Shown piece by piece: positions 11,757-22,371 of a stretch of 64,000 nt of DNA. The notes under the pieces are model-generated. The model worked only from the letters and a program-made list of their open reading frames with translations. It did not search any database and was not told the DNA's origin. Positions within the stretch are counted from its first letter, which is position 1, and every line of letters begins with the position of its first letter. Made by a program: the position numbers and the translations under genes. The DNA comes from Piliocolobus tephrosceles (Eukaryota; Chordata; Mammalia; Primates; Cercopithecidae): positions 151,947,947 through 152,011,946 of the forward strand of contig NC_045438.1 in the NCBI RefSeq assembly GCF_002776525.5, in the 5' to 3' direction.

Positions 11757-11965
11757 TCCCTCAACATTTTATTGTGAAAAATTGCAAACATACAAATAAA
11801 TTGTAAGAATTGCACAGTGAACACCCATAGACTTGCCATCTAGATTTTGCAAGTAATATTTTGCTATATTTGCTTTGTCAGGTATCAAGCCATCTGTCCA
11901 TCCTGCAGTCCGTCATGTTTTAGTCAATGCCCTTCGAGGCTAGTTAATGTGTATCATTACTCAAT
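11757..11965 (-). mobile_element. Old L1 (L1M) 3' remnant, reverse
   Basis: TCAACATTTTATTGTGAAAA, CAAACATACAAATAAATTGT, ACAGTGAACACCCATAGACT and TTTGCTATATTTGCTTTGTC appear in the order of the reversed 3' region of mammalian-wide L1M elements. No coding part is included. Confidence 0.7.
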
Positions 11966-11999
11966 CAAAATAAAATACTGGCTTTAGTTCTTGCTTTTA

Positions 12000-12379
12000 G
12001 GTAAATTTTATTTTATTTATAAAATAATAATAAATAACATTATTTATTATTTATAAATAAATAAATAACTAATAAAATAAACTATTATTATTATTATTGA
12101 GACAGGGTCTCACTCTGTTGCCCAGGTTGGAGTGCAGTGGTACGATCTCAGCTCCCTGCAACCTTGACCTTTGGGACTTAAGCAATCCTCCCATCTTAGC
12201 CTCCTGAGTAGCTGGGACTACAGGCATGGGCTACCACATCTAGCTAATTTTGTTTTTGTTTTTGTTTGTTTGTTTGTTTGTTTTTTGGGTAGAGGCAGGG
12301 TTTTGCCAGGCTGGTGTCAGACTCCTGGGCTCAAGTGATCCACCCTCTTTGGCCCCACAAAGTGCCCCACGCCTGGCCA
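12000..12379 (-). mobile_element. AluJ-like element, reverse, with AT-rich tail
   Basis: The Alu body runs from about 12099 (GAGACAGGGTCTCACTCTGT) to CACGCCTGGCC at 12379, with old AluJ-type changes (GCAACCTTGACCTTTGGG, CTGGGCTCAAGTGATCC). The tail side, 12000-12098, is an expanded TTA/TAAA low-complexity tract. The middle linker has grown into a (TTTG)n run near 12250-12285. The region between the T-rich linker and the 5' end also lacks about 25 bases of the CTGGGATTACAGG block. Confidence 0.9.
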
Positions 12380-12439
12380 GAAAAACCCAAATTGAGGGGA
12401 TAGTCCACAAAATCATTAGTCTGTACTCCTTAAAATTAG

Positions 12440-13075
12440 CAGATTGCCACTTTCATCACATCATATGTGACCTGTCATGGGCTGTTGATCTTGATCACCT
12501 GAGCCGAGGTTGTGTGTGTCAGGGTTTGTCAGCTTTAAAGTTACTCTTTGTACACAGACACTCACGCACACCCTTTTTCATACTGTGCCACTCATTGGAA
12601 GGAAGTCACTGTGCACAGCCCATACTTAAGGAGTGGGCAGTTACACCCCACCTCTACAAGGGCAGAACATCTGCATGAATTATTTAGAATTCCTCTGCGC
12701 AGGAGATGTGTTTTCTTCCCCTTTTAAAATTTATTTATATCAGTATGAACTCATGGGTGTTTATTTTATACTTTACGTTCTAATCCAGTACCATGTTGTT
12801 TATCTTGTTGCTCTGGTTGTTTTAGTTCTGGCGATTGGCAGCCCTTTGAGAAATATTAGGAATATTGTCCCCTTTGATGTGCCCCCATCACTGTGGGGTA
12901 TTGATTTATCTATTTAGCATTTTCCCACTTTCTGACACTACAAGACACTCCGTGCTCATCTTGGATATTTCCTGTCGCAGTACTAGAATCAGCCATTTCT
13001 CCGAAGAGGACTGGTTTGTTTTATTGGAGAATGGTGTTAAGAACTAAGTTCTGGGTGCTGGGGCTTGCAGAAATT
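12440..13075 (-). mobile_element. Old L1 (L1M) 3' UTR, reverse
   Basis: GTTGATCTTGATCACCTGAG, TTTATTTATATCAGTATGAA, TCATGGGTGTTTATTTTATA, GCCCCCATCACTGTGGGGTA and TTTTATTGGAGAATGGTGTT occur in the order of the reversed 3' UTR of an old L1M family. The ORFs read through here (12633-12917, 12865-13047) are not genes. A short piece at 12380-12440 (AAACCCAAATTGAGGGGATA) looks like another L1M scrap in plus orientation. Confidence 0.7.
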
Positions 13076-15063
13076 TTATGTCCAACACATATTAGCTCTC
13101 CCCCTTCCTTTTGTGGAAGTTTGGTGTGGGCAGTAGTGAGTGCCCTGTGAAATCTTCATGCTACAGATTCACTTTAGTCCCTCACCAATCCTAGTTCACT
13201 GCAGGAGGAGCCCAGCTCGCTGTGGCAGACTGGACAGAAGTCAGCCCGGTCAGTCAACTCAACAGATTTCATTTATTCAACTCAATCCAGGTCAGACTTG
13301 GTGCTGTGCTTATTCCTGTGGGCAGATGCCCTGCCCTCACAGAACCCTGCCCTCTAGAATCAAATGACAGGACAGTAACAGAGAAGTGCTGTGGAAAATC
13401 AGAATACAGAAGGACTGGCGGGACCTAGCCTAAGAACATTCAAAGAAAGCTGTTTATACAAGAGCAGACTTAGCAAGGTTTATTCCAGATGAGGCGGCTA
13501 GAAGCAAAGACATGGATGTGGGAACAGATAGTCTCTTAAATATCTGTGGATAAGAAGGATGCTGAAAATAATGAAGGACTTTGCTTCTTGGATTTGTTTT
13601 AGGTAGGAAGTAGGGTTGACTGCTCTTGGTGGGATGAGGAAATGGACCACGCACTTTTATGAGCCAAGTATTAAATGTTTGGGAATTTGGGGATCAGGTT
13701 GACATCATGTTACTACCTTGAAATTGGCCATGGTGGGAGTGTTTACACTACAGAAGTCTGCAAATGCTGCAAATCAGGGGTCCTCTCTCCCCTCCCACTT
13801 TTATTAAACATTTCTCCACACACCACTGGCTTCAGCTATCTAAATATCTAGTATATACTCTCACCCTGAATTTATTTATTTTTTCTTCTAGCCGTCTTTT
13901 ATATGTCCACATTTTTATTTGGTGCTTTCAGTTCTCTAAAAAAAACTGTCAAAAAATGGTTGCAGTGGAGATGTATGCCCCTGATTGAAAACTGCATTTT
14001 ACTGCATATTGGTTAAAACTCTTAACAGTCAGAAAATATTTTGGTTAACCGGGTTATTTCGGACCCCCTAATGGCCATTCTCAATAACTGAGTTGGAAGT
14101 GCGTGATTCAAATGTACTAGACCATTACCCAGCCTTCTACTTTATTTTGGCAGCATGGGAAAACCTGTTGTCACCTGAAGGTAGTCGTCAGTGTCATATA
14201 TATGTGGTTGTAGGATTTATGGTTGGGCTGGCTTGGAGGTATCTTCTGATTCTTACCAAGAATATAGGAAGAAATGATACCATTTTCCTTCAGCTGAGAA
14301 ACCATGACTCAACATTATTCTGCTTGTAGTAGGTAATGCAACCCTGTATCGCTTTGACTTTTGCAAGGATGATACCTGAGTAATCCAGGGAATAGTGCTA
14401 TGCAAATAGGGACAGTTTCCATGAGGTCATCTCTTGTGCATGGTATATGGTGTTAAGTGTTATGCCGAATTAGACTCAAAGGAGCTTACATTTCAAACAA
14501 GTCACCTAAAAGCAGTCATATGCATGACAAAGGAGAATAGGGTTAGGGAAAGAAGAAGACTTCTCTTACTGGAGTAACTGGAGATTGTGAGTTTTCACTG
14601 TGATCCTGAAAGATAGGTTGACTTTGCCTTAATTATGCCGATTTCTTTTACCTCTTTGCCCTTTCTTATGTCCCTCCATCAGTTAAGGTAAATTTTCTTA
14701 GCTTTTGTTCCTATCAGTGACTTTACTCCTGGTCCACTGTCAAATGGAATCTCTGAGGTTGTAAAACTCAGAAAAGGATATTGCAAGCATTCTGGCCATA
14801 TTACAAATCTCATGTGAGAGCTCACTCTGAATCAAAGGAACTCTCATATTTTTTTTCAGTCCAATGATTCCCAGATGTGGAAGCTGATTTCCTGGAACAC
14901 TCAAAGGAGGCCACAGTTCATCAGCTGCCTCCCATAAACCAACACTCTCAAGCTTCAACTCTCATTTGAAACTTCTTGGGGTATCTTGATCCAAACAGAT
15001 CACCTGAAAAGCTCCCTTATAAGGTCAAGTGATCACAGGGGTCTTCTTCCTCTTCTTTGTATT
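13076..15063. other. Mostly unique DNA, no gene seen
   Basis: At 13255-13420 the words CATTTATTCAACTCAATCCA, GTGCTGTGCTTATTCCTG and CCCTGCCCTCACAGAACCCT resemble an ancient L2/L3-type LINE stretch, too worn to class safely. The rest shows no repeat or gene; the frames at 13764-14329 are short and hydrophobic and have no recognisable homologue. Confidence 0.45.
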
Positions 15064-15803
15064 GTGATAAAAGTCATCATTTTTCCCATTTTTAAGTGTA
15101 CAGTTCAGTGGCATTAAGTACATTCACATTATATTGCAGTCATCACCACCATCCATCTTCAGAACTTTTCATATTCCCAAAGCGAAACTGCATATCCATG
15201 TTGCAGCATGTGTCAGAATCTCCTTCCCTTTTAGGGCTGAATAATATTCCATTGCACATATATATCACATTTTTAAATCTATTCATCCACTGATGGACTC
15301 TTAAGTTGCTTCTACTTTAGGTTATTGTGAATTACGCTGCCATAAACACTGGTATACAATTATCTGTTCAAGTGCCTGCTTTCAGGTTTTTGGGGTATAT
15401 ACCTAGAAGTGGAATTGATGAATCATGTAGTAATTTTTTAATTTTTTGAGGAACCATCATGATATTTTTCACAACAGCTGCACCATTTTGCATTTCTATC
15501 AGCAATGTACACAGAGTTCCAGTTTGTCCACATCCTTGCCAACATTTGTAATTTTCTTGTTTTGGGGGTTGTTTTTTGTTGTTATTAATCAAAGCCATCT
15601 TAATGTGAGCAAAATGGTATGTCATTGTGGTTTTGATTTGCATTTTCCTAATGATTAGTGATGTTGAGTGTCTTTTCATGTGCTTAATGGTCATTTGCAT
15701 ATTTTCTTTGAAGAAATTTCAATTCAAGTCCTTTGCCCATTTTTTAATCAAGGTGTTTGTTTTTTGTTGTTGCTCAAGAGTCTTCTTGCATTCCTAGATA
15801 GTA
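15064..15803 (-). mobile_element. L1M ORF2 3' end and UTR, reverse, internally deleted
   Basis: The plus strand reads the reverse of an old L1: GGTATATACCTAGAAGTGGA, CTGCACCATTTTGCATTTCT, GTGGTTTTGATTTGCATTTT and CAAGTCCTTTGCCCATTTTT. Short minus-strand frames (15368-15700) match the end of the L1 ORF2 protein (LLGIYPKNLK) but are broken. By comparison with my memory of the consensus, about 250 bases are missing near 15200, where CATATCCATG jumps to TTGCAGCATGTGTCAG. Confidence 0.88.
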
Positions 15804-16121
15804 CACTGCTTCAAGAGGCTATTTAGCATTTATCTGGGGTTCCATGGCGCAGCCTGTTCCCTTTGCACATATGTAATGTGGAGATGAGTATGTAGAGACT
15901 TACCACTCTGGAAAACTCCACCTGGCATTCTAAGATTTGCCCATATCTGCTTATTGTGGATGAGGTTCAGTGGTGGATGCTGCAGAATACACCACTGACT
16001 GCTTTTGGATACTGTATGATATTGTCATCTAACTTTTCACTAAGAAAAATAATCTCTTTAGAGGAAAGGAAGGAAGTTGAGAGTCCATCTTATAATTGTT
16101 CAGTGTAATAATATTCTAGAC

Positions 16122-16346
16122 CAGGTATTGACAAACTGTGGACCATGGGCCAGATATCACCGCAGCCTGTTTCTGTAAATTAAGTTTTATTGGAACACTG
16201 ACATGCCCATTTGTATGAGTATCTTCTATTGCTGCTTTTGCACTACAATGACAGATTGAGTAGTTGCAACAGAGATGTCTGGCCCACACAGCCTAAAACA
16301 TTTGCTCTCTGGTCTTTTGTAGAAAAAGTATGCTGCCCTTTGGCTG
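16122..16346. mobile_element. hAT-Charlie non-autonomous DNA transposon
   Basis: The left end is CAGGTATTGACAAACTGTGG and the right end, reversed, is CAGCCAAAGGGCAGCATACT. The interior reads AAATTAAGTTTTATTGGAAC and ATTGAGTAGTTGCAACAGAG, as in the common short hAT elements with CAGGGGTC(A/G)GCAAACT ends. Direct repeats of 8 bases flank it: TTCTAGAC (16114-16121) and TTCTAGGT (16347-16354), 6 of 8 matching, the size expected for hAT insertion. Confidence 0.85.
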
Positions 16347-16570
16347 TTCTAGGTGTTTAAGAAATACTATTTTTAAAACCATATATATAATGTAGTGATG
16401 TTGACTGCAAGCTATTCACTTTGAAAACAATAGAGCCTATGTAGTAGATATTACTGTTTTAAGTATTTATTGAATAAGATAGACCCTGATTGGGGCAATG
16501 GCTTTCATGTCCTTGGCATCACTGGGGCTGTTACCAGATGTGACCAAAAGGTTTCTAACATGGGTAGCGC

Positions 16571-16868
16571 TTTTTTTTTTTTTTGAGACAGAGTTTTCAC
16601 TCTTGTTTCCCAGGCTGGAGTGCAATGGCATGATCTCGGCTTACTGAAACCTCCATCTCTCAGGTTCAAGCGATTCTTCCGCCTCAGCCTCCCGCGTAGC
16701 TGAGATTACAGGCTCCTGCCACCACGCCCGGCTAATTTTTGTATTTTTAGTAGAGACAGGGTTTTGCCATGTTGGCCAGGCTGGTCTCGAATTTCTGACC
16801 TCAGGTGATCCACTGGCCTGGGCCTCCCAAAGTGTTAGGATTACAGGTGTGAGCCACCACGTCTGGCC
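16571..16868 (-). mobile_element. Alu (S-like), reverse
   Basis: Full-length: T14 tail, GAGACAGAGTTTTCACTCTT, GTTCAAGCGATTCTTCCGCC, GTATTTTTAGTAGAGACAGG, then GTGAGCCACCACGTCTGGCC. Typical S-type features with scattered CpG decay. Confidence 0.95.
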
Positions 16869-17431
16869 TGGGTTGAACTTTTTAAAGTCACAGAATCTGA
16901 CTCCTGCCTTTCCCCTGTGATATTTCCTATTCGTACTAATCTTTGGTGAAGTAGCTGTGATCTTTAGCTGTGGTGAGAGGAGTTATGGAAGAGGACCTGC
17001 CCGGAAACGCAGACTACAGGCAACTTGCAGCCTGGCACCCTAAAGGTGGTTTCCTGCATCTCTTCCCCTCTGTCTCCAGGTCAGAGGTACAGCTTTGCTA
17101 AGGCAGTGATTGCCAGTTTTGGAATTTTGAGATACTGTTGATGTGCTGACTTTTTTTTTTTACAAATTCTGTTCAATGCCTTGACCATGTATACAGTAAA
17201 CTTATGCTAGCTGTTAGAGTACTTGTTAAGGTGTATGGACACTGTCTTTGAAGAGTTTATATGGTATGTTTTGGCAGTTGAAGAGTATTAAGCACTGACT
17301 TAAAAAATTATGTATAATACCCATTGAGATAATGGGAAAGAAATCCTGCACATACACACACACTCATACCCACCCACGAACACAGACACCCAGGAAATCA
17401 GAAAACCTGATTGACATCTACATGTAGGTGT
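16869..17431. other. Unique DNA with a CA-rich patch
   Basis: No gene or repeat of length. A degenerate CA-rich tract lies at about 17344-17392 (ACATACACACACACTCATAC) just before the reversed L1 tail. Confidence 0.5.
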
Positions 17432-17622
17432 TTTCTTTTTTTATTTATTTAACTTACATTTTAAGTTCAGATGTACGTGTGCAGGTTTGTTATATAGGTA
17501 AACTTGTGTCATGGGGCTTTGTCGTACAGATTATTTTGTCACCAGGTACTAAGCCTAGTAACCATTAGTTATTTTTCCCGATCTTTGTCCTCCCACCTCC
17601 ACCCTCTCGTAGGTCCCAGTGT
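17432..17622 (-). mobile_element. L1 3' end, reverse, 5'-truncated
   Basis: After a T-rich tail the plus strand reads TTTTAAGTTCAGATGTACGT, GTGCAGGTTTGTTATATAGG and CCTAGTAACCATTAGTTATT, the reverse of a primate L1P/L1MA 3' UTR. It is only about 190 bases long. TGTAGGTGTTTTC on the left (17425 region) and TGTAGATGTTTTT on the right (17621 region) may be a decayed target-site duplication. Confidence 0.85.
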
Positions 17623-17670
17623 AGATGTTTTTTTAAGTAAAACGGTGGAGTAGTCATTTTGTACAGTGCA

Positions 17671-17699
17671 AATAAGATTCCGAAAAAATAAGATTCCGA
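17671..17699. repeat. Tandem duplication, 16-base period
   Basis: AATAAGATTCCGA occurs at 17671-17683 and again, identically, at 17687-17699, a two-copy tandem repeat of period 16. The exact identity suggests a recent slippage event. Confidence 0.8.
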
Positions 17700-18992
17700 C
17701 AGTGGATGAATCTGACCAGAGGTTACCTTTTGCTCCAGATACAATGTTGATCTAAAAGCAAAATGAACCCTTAACCCTTTCATGGAACCTTACTGCTTCA
17801 TTTACTTTGTGAGTGAAGTGATGGGCACTGATACAGTATTGAAAACTTTCATGCCCTTTTCTTTACTTTTTGACAACTTGACCTTTTCTCCCCCCGGAAA
17901 TATAGCAATCAGTATTTCTCTTCTGGATCTGGTTCTACAGCCTATGTTGATTTTAATTACATTCCTTGAAAACCATTCTCAAAATAGTATCTGCCCCTTA
18001 CATCTTAAGCTTTAGTGTTGAAAATAGAGCTTTGATAAGAGTCCCTTTGAAAATGATTTTCTTCAGTCAATATCAGAGGAGTATTTCCTTATTTTTATAT
18101 TTATATGTTTTAATTCCTTAAGAACAGATATGTACCAAATTTCATGGTATATATTTATAATCGTCTTTTCAATTTTAGACAAATTTTGGAATTCAGATGT
18201 TGCTCTTTGAAATGCTAGTGACTTCTCCAACTTGGGGACATTCACGGACTCAATAGTCATGCCTTTTATTTATGATTCTCTGAGGATTCATTCATTTCTG
18301 CATATTTTGAATGTCTGCTACACAGAGATAAATGATGTAAAATCCAGGCTATCAGAGCTGGGTCACAATTTAGTGGAGAAGATGAGTACGACAAAAATGT
18401 ACCATGGAGTATGAAAAGTGCTCCTCGTAAAGACGTGTACATCATGCCATAGTAAGTTTAGGGAATTTGTAAACTCACTGAAGTCCTAACTCAATTTAAA
18501 TTGAGTTAGACTGTGGATAAATTTATCCGACGAGAAACACATAATAATATGTGTCTACTCTGAGGTAATAAATGAAAAAAGTTGGATAAAATAAAATATG
18601 TCTGTTATAACCAGTGGCCCCCAGCAAGGCCAGTGCTCTTGAGCCATTATTATTCCTGCACATTCTTTGTGTTTGGGTTATTAACATTGCGCTTAGGTCA
18701 GATGAGCGTGTGTTCAATCTGCCATGCTTTGATAACTAAAGTAAAATGCTGATGGAGATCATTTAAGACTGTCTCTATGCTGTTGATTGCATGCTTGTGG
18801 CTCATAATCAGAATGATGCAAAGTAATTGTTAGACTGACTTGCCAAGGCTACATTTTGTGCCGTTGCCACTGTCAGCACTTTGGTCCTGCTGTGCTGCCT
18901 GAAGAACGCTTGCCTGGCACCTGTTGGGCACTAATACACAACTCTCCACTGAATGTCATGGGTAACTTTTGTTCTCACATCCTCGCTTGCTA

Positions 18993-18997
<5 letters not shown>
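17700..18997. other. Unique DNA with adjacent perfect palindromes
   Basis: AT-rich, no gene seen. It holds the palindrome pair listed separately. The ORF at 17782-18015 is phenylalanine- and leucine-rich with no known match. Confidence 0.5.
18486..18528. repeat. Two adjacent perfect palindromes
   Basis: A 24-base perfect palindrome at 18486-18509 (half-site CTAACTCAATTT) is followed five bases later by a 14-base one at 18515-18528 (half-site GGATAAA). Neither has a spacer. No transposon terminus or known factor site is evident around them. Confidence 0.9.

Positions 18998-19024
<27 letters not shown>
18998..19024. repeat. A27 homopolymer
   Basis: 27 consecutive A follow ordinary unique sequence (GCTACCCTC). 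No retroelement body is recognised upstream. Eleven bases later the T-run of a reversed Alu begins, so the two runs can pair as a hairpin. Confidence 0.9.
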
Positions 19025-19029
<5 letters not shown>

Positions 19030-19035
19030 CAAAGA

Positions 19036-19331
19036 TTTTTTTTTTTTTTTTGACAGAGTCTTGCTCTGTTGTCCAGGCTGGAGTTCAATGGCATAGTCTT
19101 AGTGTCCTGCAACCTCCACCTCCCAGGTTTAAGCAATTCTCCTGCCTCAGCTTCCCAAGTAGCTGGGATTACAGGCACACACCACCATGCCCAGCTAATT
19201 TTTCTATTTTCAGTAGAGATGGGGTTTCACTATATTGCCCAGGCTGGTCTTGAACTCCTGACCTCAGGTGATCCACCTGCCTCAGCTTCCCAAAGTGCTG
19301 AGATTACAGGCATGAGCCACGGTGCCCGGCC
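19036..19331 (-). mobile_element. Alu (S-like), reverse
   Basis: T16 then GACAGAGTCTTGCTCTGTTG through to AGCCACGGTGCCCGGCC. Full length. The CpG sites are mostly decayed (CACACACCACCATGCCCAGC). No target-site duplication was found, and the A27 run next to its tail makes the left junction unusual. Confidence 0.94.
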
Positions 19332-19434
19332 GTAAGTGCTTATTTTTTATTTGTCAGAATGCTTACGTATCGAGACTTTAATCTCTCATGCATGTTGTCA
19401 GGGAGCTCATCTTTTCTCTTTGGCCGTGAAACCC

Positions 19435-19620
19435 AGACAAACCTAGCTTTGTCACTTACTGGTGACCTTGGTTAGGTTACTTTTCTTGAGCCTTATTTTC
19501 CTCATCTGTGCAATGAGGCTAATAAAACCTATTTTACAGAGATTTTTTGTCAGAATTAGAGATAATAGATAAAAATGTGTTCATACAAATTAGCCACTTA
19601 GCAGATGGTTGTGGCAAATA
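19435..19620 (+). mobile_element. MIR SINE
   Basis: CCTAGCTTTGTCACTTACTG, GTGACCTTGGTTAGGTTACT, CTTATTTTCCTCATCTGTGC and AATGAGGCTAATAAAACCTA are the MIR core and 3' half in order. Confidence 0.8.
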
Positions 19621-19911
19621 TTAAGGAAATTTAATGCTTACTCAGGATGATACAATACAATCACAAGACAACATTTCCAAAAGTCAGTCAGTCTGAAAAT
19701 ATAATGATAACGTAACTGTGGAACATATAGTATCAGCACAGTTTTACTGGGCAAGTCATTTTTACCAGACACACAATTCGATTTGGATGTTAGAATCTAA
19801 ACCACATGGTTTTATGGCTAGATCTGGAATACAGGATATGTTATGGACCCTCGCATATATACCTTCAAAGGATATGGAGCTACCTTTGGAAGCAATGTAT
19901 GATTTAGTCTT

Positions 19912-20207
19912 TTTTTTTTTTTTTTTTTTTTGAGATGGAGTCTCACTCTGTTGCCCAGGTTGGAGTGCAGTGGTGCGATCTCAGCTCACTGCAACCTCCA
20001 CCTCACGGGTTCAAGAGATTCTCCTGCCTCAGCCTCCTGAGTAGCTAGGATTACAGGCATGTTACCTGGCTAATTTTTATATTTTTAGTAGAGACGGGGT
20101 TTTGCCATGTTGCCCAGGCTTATCTTGAACTCCTGACATCAAGTGATCTTCCTGCCTCGGCCACTGAAAGTGCTGGGATTACAGGCATGAGCCACCACGC
20201 CCATCAA
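19912..20207 (-). mobile_element. Alu (S-like), reverse, with TSD
   Basis: T-run, GAGATGGAGTCTCACTCTGT through GAGCCACCACGCCCATCA. An 11-base target-site duplication GATTTAGTCTT flanks it (19901-19911 and 20208-20218). About 15 bases of the GCGCCACCACGCC block are missing near 20060 (GGCATGTTACCTGGC). Confidence 0.95.
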
Positions 20208-20218
20208 GATTTAGTCTT

Positions 20219-21424
20219 GATGGTGTAAAAAAGCCATTATGTAGCATACAACACAGCCTGACCATCTAATGCTCACTCATGGAAAAGCGGTGACTACAAG
20301 AGAGTTGGGCAAAGCAAAAACTCTGTCCTTATAAGAAGTTCATTGTTAGATCTAGAAACATCTCACCAGCTTCTGAATTGTACCATGAAAAGAGATTTGT
20401 TAAAAGTAGCTCGGTTCATATTCCATGATATTGTAAGTGACTAGAGTGAATTGTCTAAGAAATGCTCTCTCTGACTCCATCCAGTGCTGACATTTAACGT
20501 CTGTGTTCTTGTTTCCTAACATTGATTCTATTTCACATGGTCAACATGTAATAGACATGTTTTTTCTAAGAGCATGACCCCCACCACAAATTACCACTCC
20601 CCTTAAAAATTGCGTCAGTTGGACCAGGGTTGAAGCATTTAGGGAGCATTTGTTGTAAGGCACTGTCACCTACCATTGGTTATGGACCCTAGTTTCACAG
20701 ATCAGACTCTGTGTGGCTCTACTTTGCATCTCCACCTTTCATCTCGCCAGGATTTTGCAGCCAGTATCTATCTCCTATGGCATTTCTTTGCTGCTGCTGT
20801 GTGTTCTTTCTCCCTCTGCTGTTCTCTGCCAGCCCTATCTGCTGCCTGAGTCATGGAGCAGTGTTGGATACTCAGAAAAGGTTAACTGCATTCGTGTCTT
20901 CATGACTGGAGACATGATTTCCACACACTCTGCCCATTGCGGGATACACTCACTTCCCCAGGCTCCCCTAAAGAGTGGGATTTCCCTGGAATGTCACTAG
21001 TTGCTGGGGGAGGTATAGCACCCTTAATTGAGGGCAAGGGTGTGTCATGTGACTTCAGCAAATCCTATCACATATATTTTTAGCAAACCAACCATTCTCT
21101 TTGAGAAGGAACTTGGGTTAGAAATATTAACACCGAATGAACCTTTTAATTTTTGATACCTTCTAAAGAAATATGGTAAGTCCTGATTTTTTTTTTTTTC
21201 AGGTTTTCACCTTCAGATAGTGATTTAATTTCTAGGATCACTCAAGATCATACAGTTTTCAGTTAACTTTTTCTCTGTATCATTAAGTAACTCTACCATG
21301 ATTGGAGCCAAAAACAAGGATATTTGCTAGACTTCAGACTTAATGATTTAATACTTGATCTAGCCATCCCTATTCACCCTTTATCCCGAGTCTTTAAAGT
21401 TGAGTCCTTTTTCGGTATGTTGGA
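20219..21424. other. Unique DNA, no gene seen
   Basis: Overlapping plus-strand ORFs at 20711-21000 have leucine/cysteine-rich translations and no known motif. No repeats of length were recognised. Confidence 0.45.
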
Positions 21425-21440
21425 CACCCACTGAATATTC

Positions 21441-21732
21441 TTTTTTTTTTGAGACGAAGTTTCACTCTTGTTGCCCAGGCTGGAGTGCAGTGGTGCACTC
21501 TCGACTCGCTGCAACTTCCACCTCCTGGGTTCAAGCGATTCTCCTGCCTCAGCCTCCCGAGTGGCTGGGATTACAAGCATCTGCCAACATGCCCAGCTAA
21601 TTTTTGTATTTTTGGTAAGGACGGGGTTTCACCACGTTGGCCAGGATGGTCTTGAACTCCTGACCTCAGGTGATCCACCCGCCTTGACCTCCCAAAGTGC
21701 TGGGATTACAGGTGTGAGCCTCCGCACCCGGC
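21441..21732 (-). mobile_element. Alu (S-like), reverse, with 16-base TSD
   Basis: Full-length Alu from a T-run and GAGACGAAGTTTCACTCTTG to GCCTCCGCACCCGGC. The flanks are CACCCACTGAATATTC (21425-21440) and CACCTACTGAATATTC (21733-21748), a 16-base target-site duplication with one mismatch. ORFs at 21449-21758 are antisense Alu. Confidence 0.96.
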
Positions 21733-21748
21733 CACCTACTGAATATTC

Positions 21749-22371
21749 TACTGTGTGATTCTATTCCCTGTGGTATGTGTGTTAGTTTGTGTTCTTCTAC
21801 GCTACACCCACTCAAACCAAAACAATTTTTTGCTGTTAAGGCTTTTTATATTTATTCAGCCTGCCTTTCTCAATCTTGAAAAATGTAGAAGAAAAAGAAC
21901 CACATGCTACCACAATATGTAGTCATTTCTTATAAACTTGGGACACTTTGGTAGACTCTGTAAATTCAACAAATAAATATTTATTGGTTCATTCCTTCAA
22001 TGCAGTACTCTTGCAGTCCTCAAAAATTACGATGTTGATGCATCTATTGATGTTAAAAGAGGTTTTCAATATAATTAATAAGTAAAAAAAATCAGACAGC
22101 AAAACACTATGAATACTATCATAGTATGTTATAAATAGATTGTATGTATATATGTAGATTTATTTCTAGATGTGTATGTACAATATACTCTGTATACTTG
22201 GGCATAGGAAAGAGTCTGGGGTCATATAACCAGAATGTTAATAGTGATTATTAGTGGGACTTCTGTGGATTTGTATTACTTGAGTTTTTCTATTTATCTA
22301 ATTATTATACAGTAAACAGTTTTATTTTGTTCTCATTTGTCTCATCCACTTTTTTTGACTGCATAGTTCTG
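21749..22371. other. AT-rich DNA, possible old L1 remnant
   Basis: No gene. At 22150-22330 words such as AGAGTCTGGGGTCATATAAC and AGAATGTTAATAGTGATTAT resemble the 3' region of old L1M elements, but I am not confident enough to class it. Confidence 0.4.

Noticed and set aside
12250..12678. 142-codon ORF on the plus strand
   Set aside because: It starts in the expanded (TTTG)n linker of a reversed AluJ and runs on into L1M sequence. A repeat artefact.
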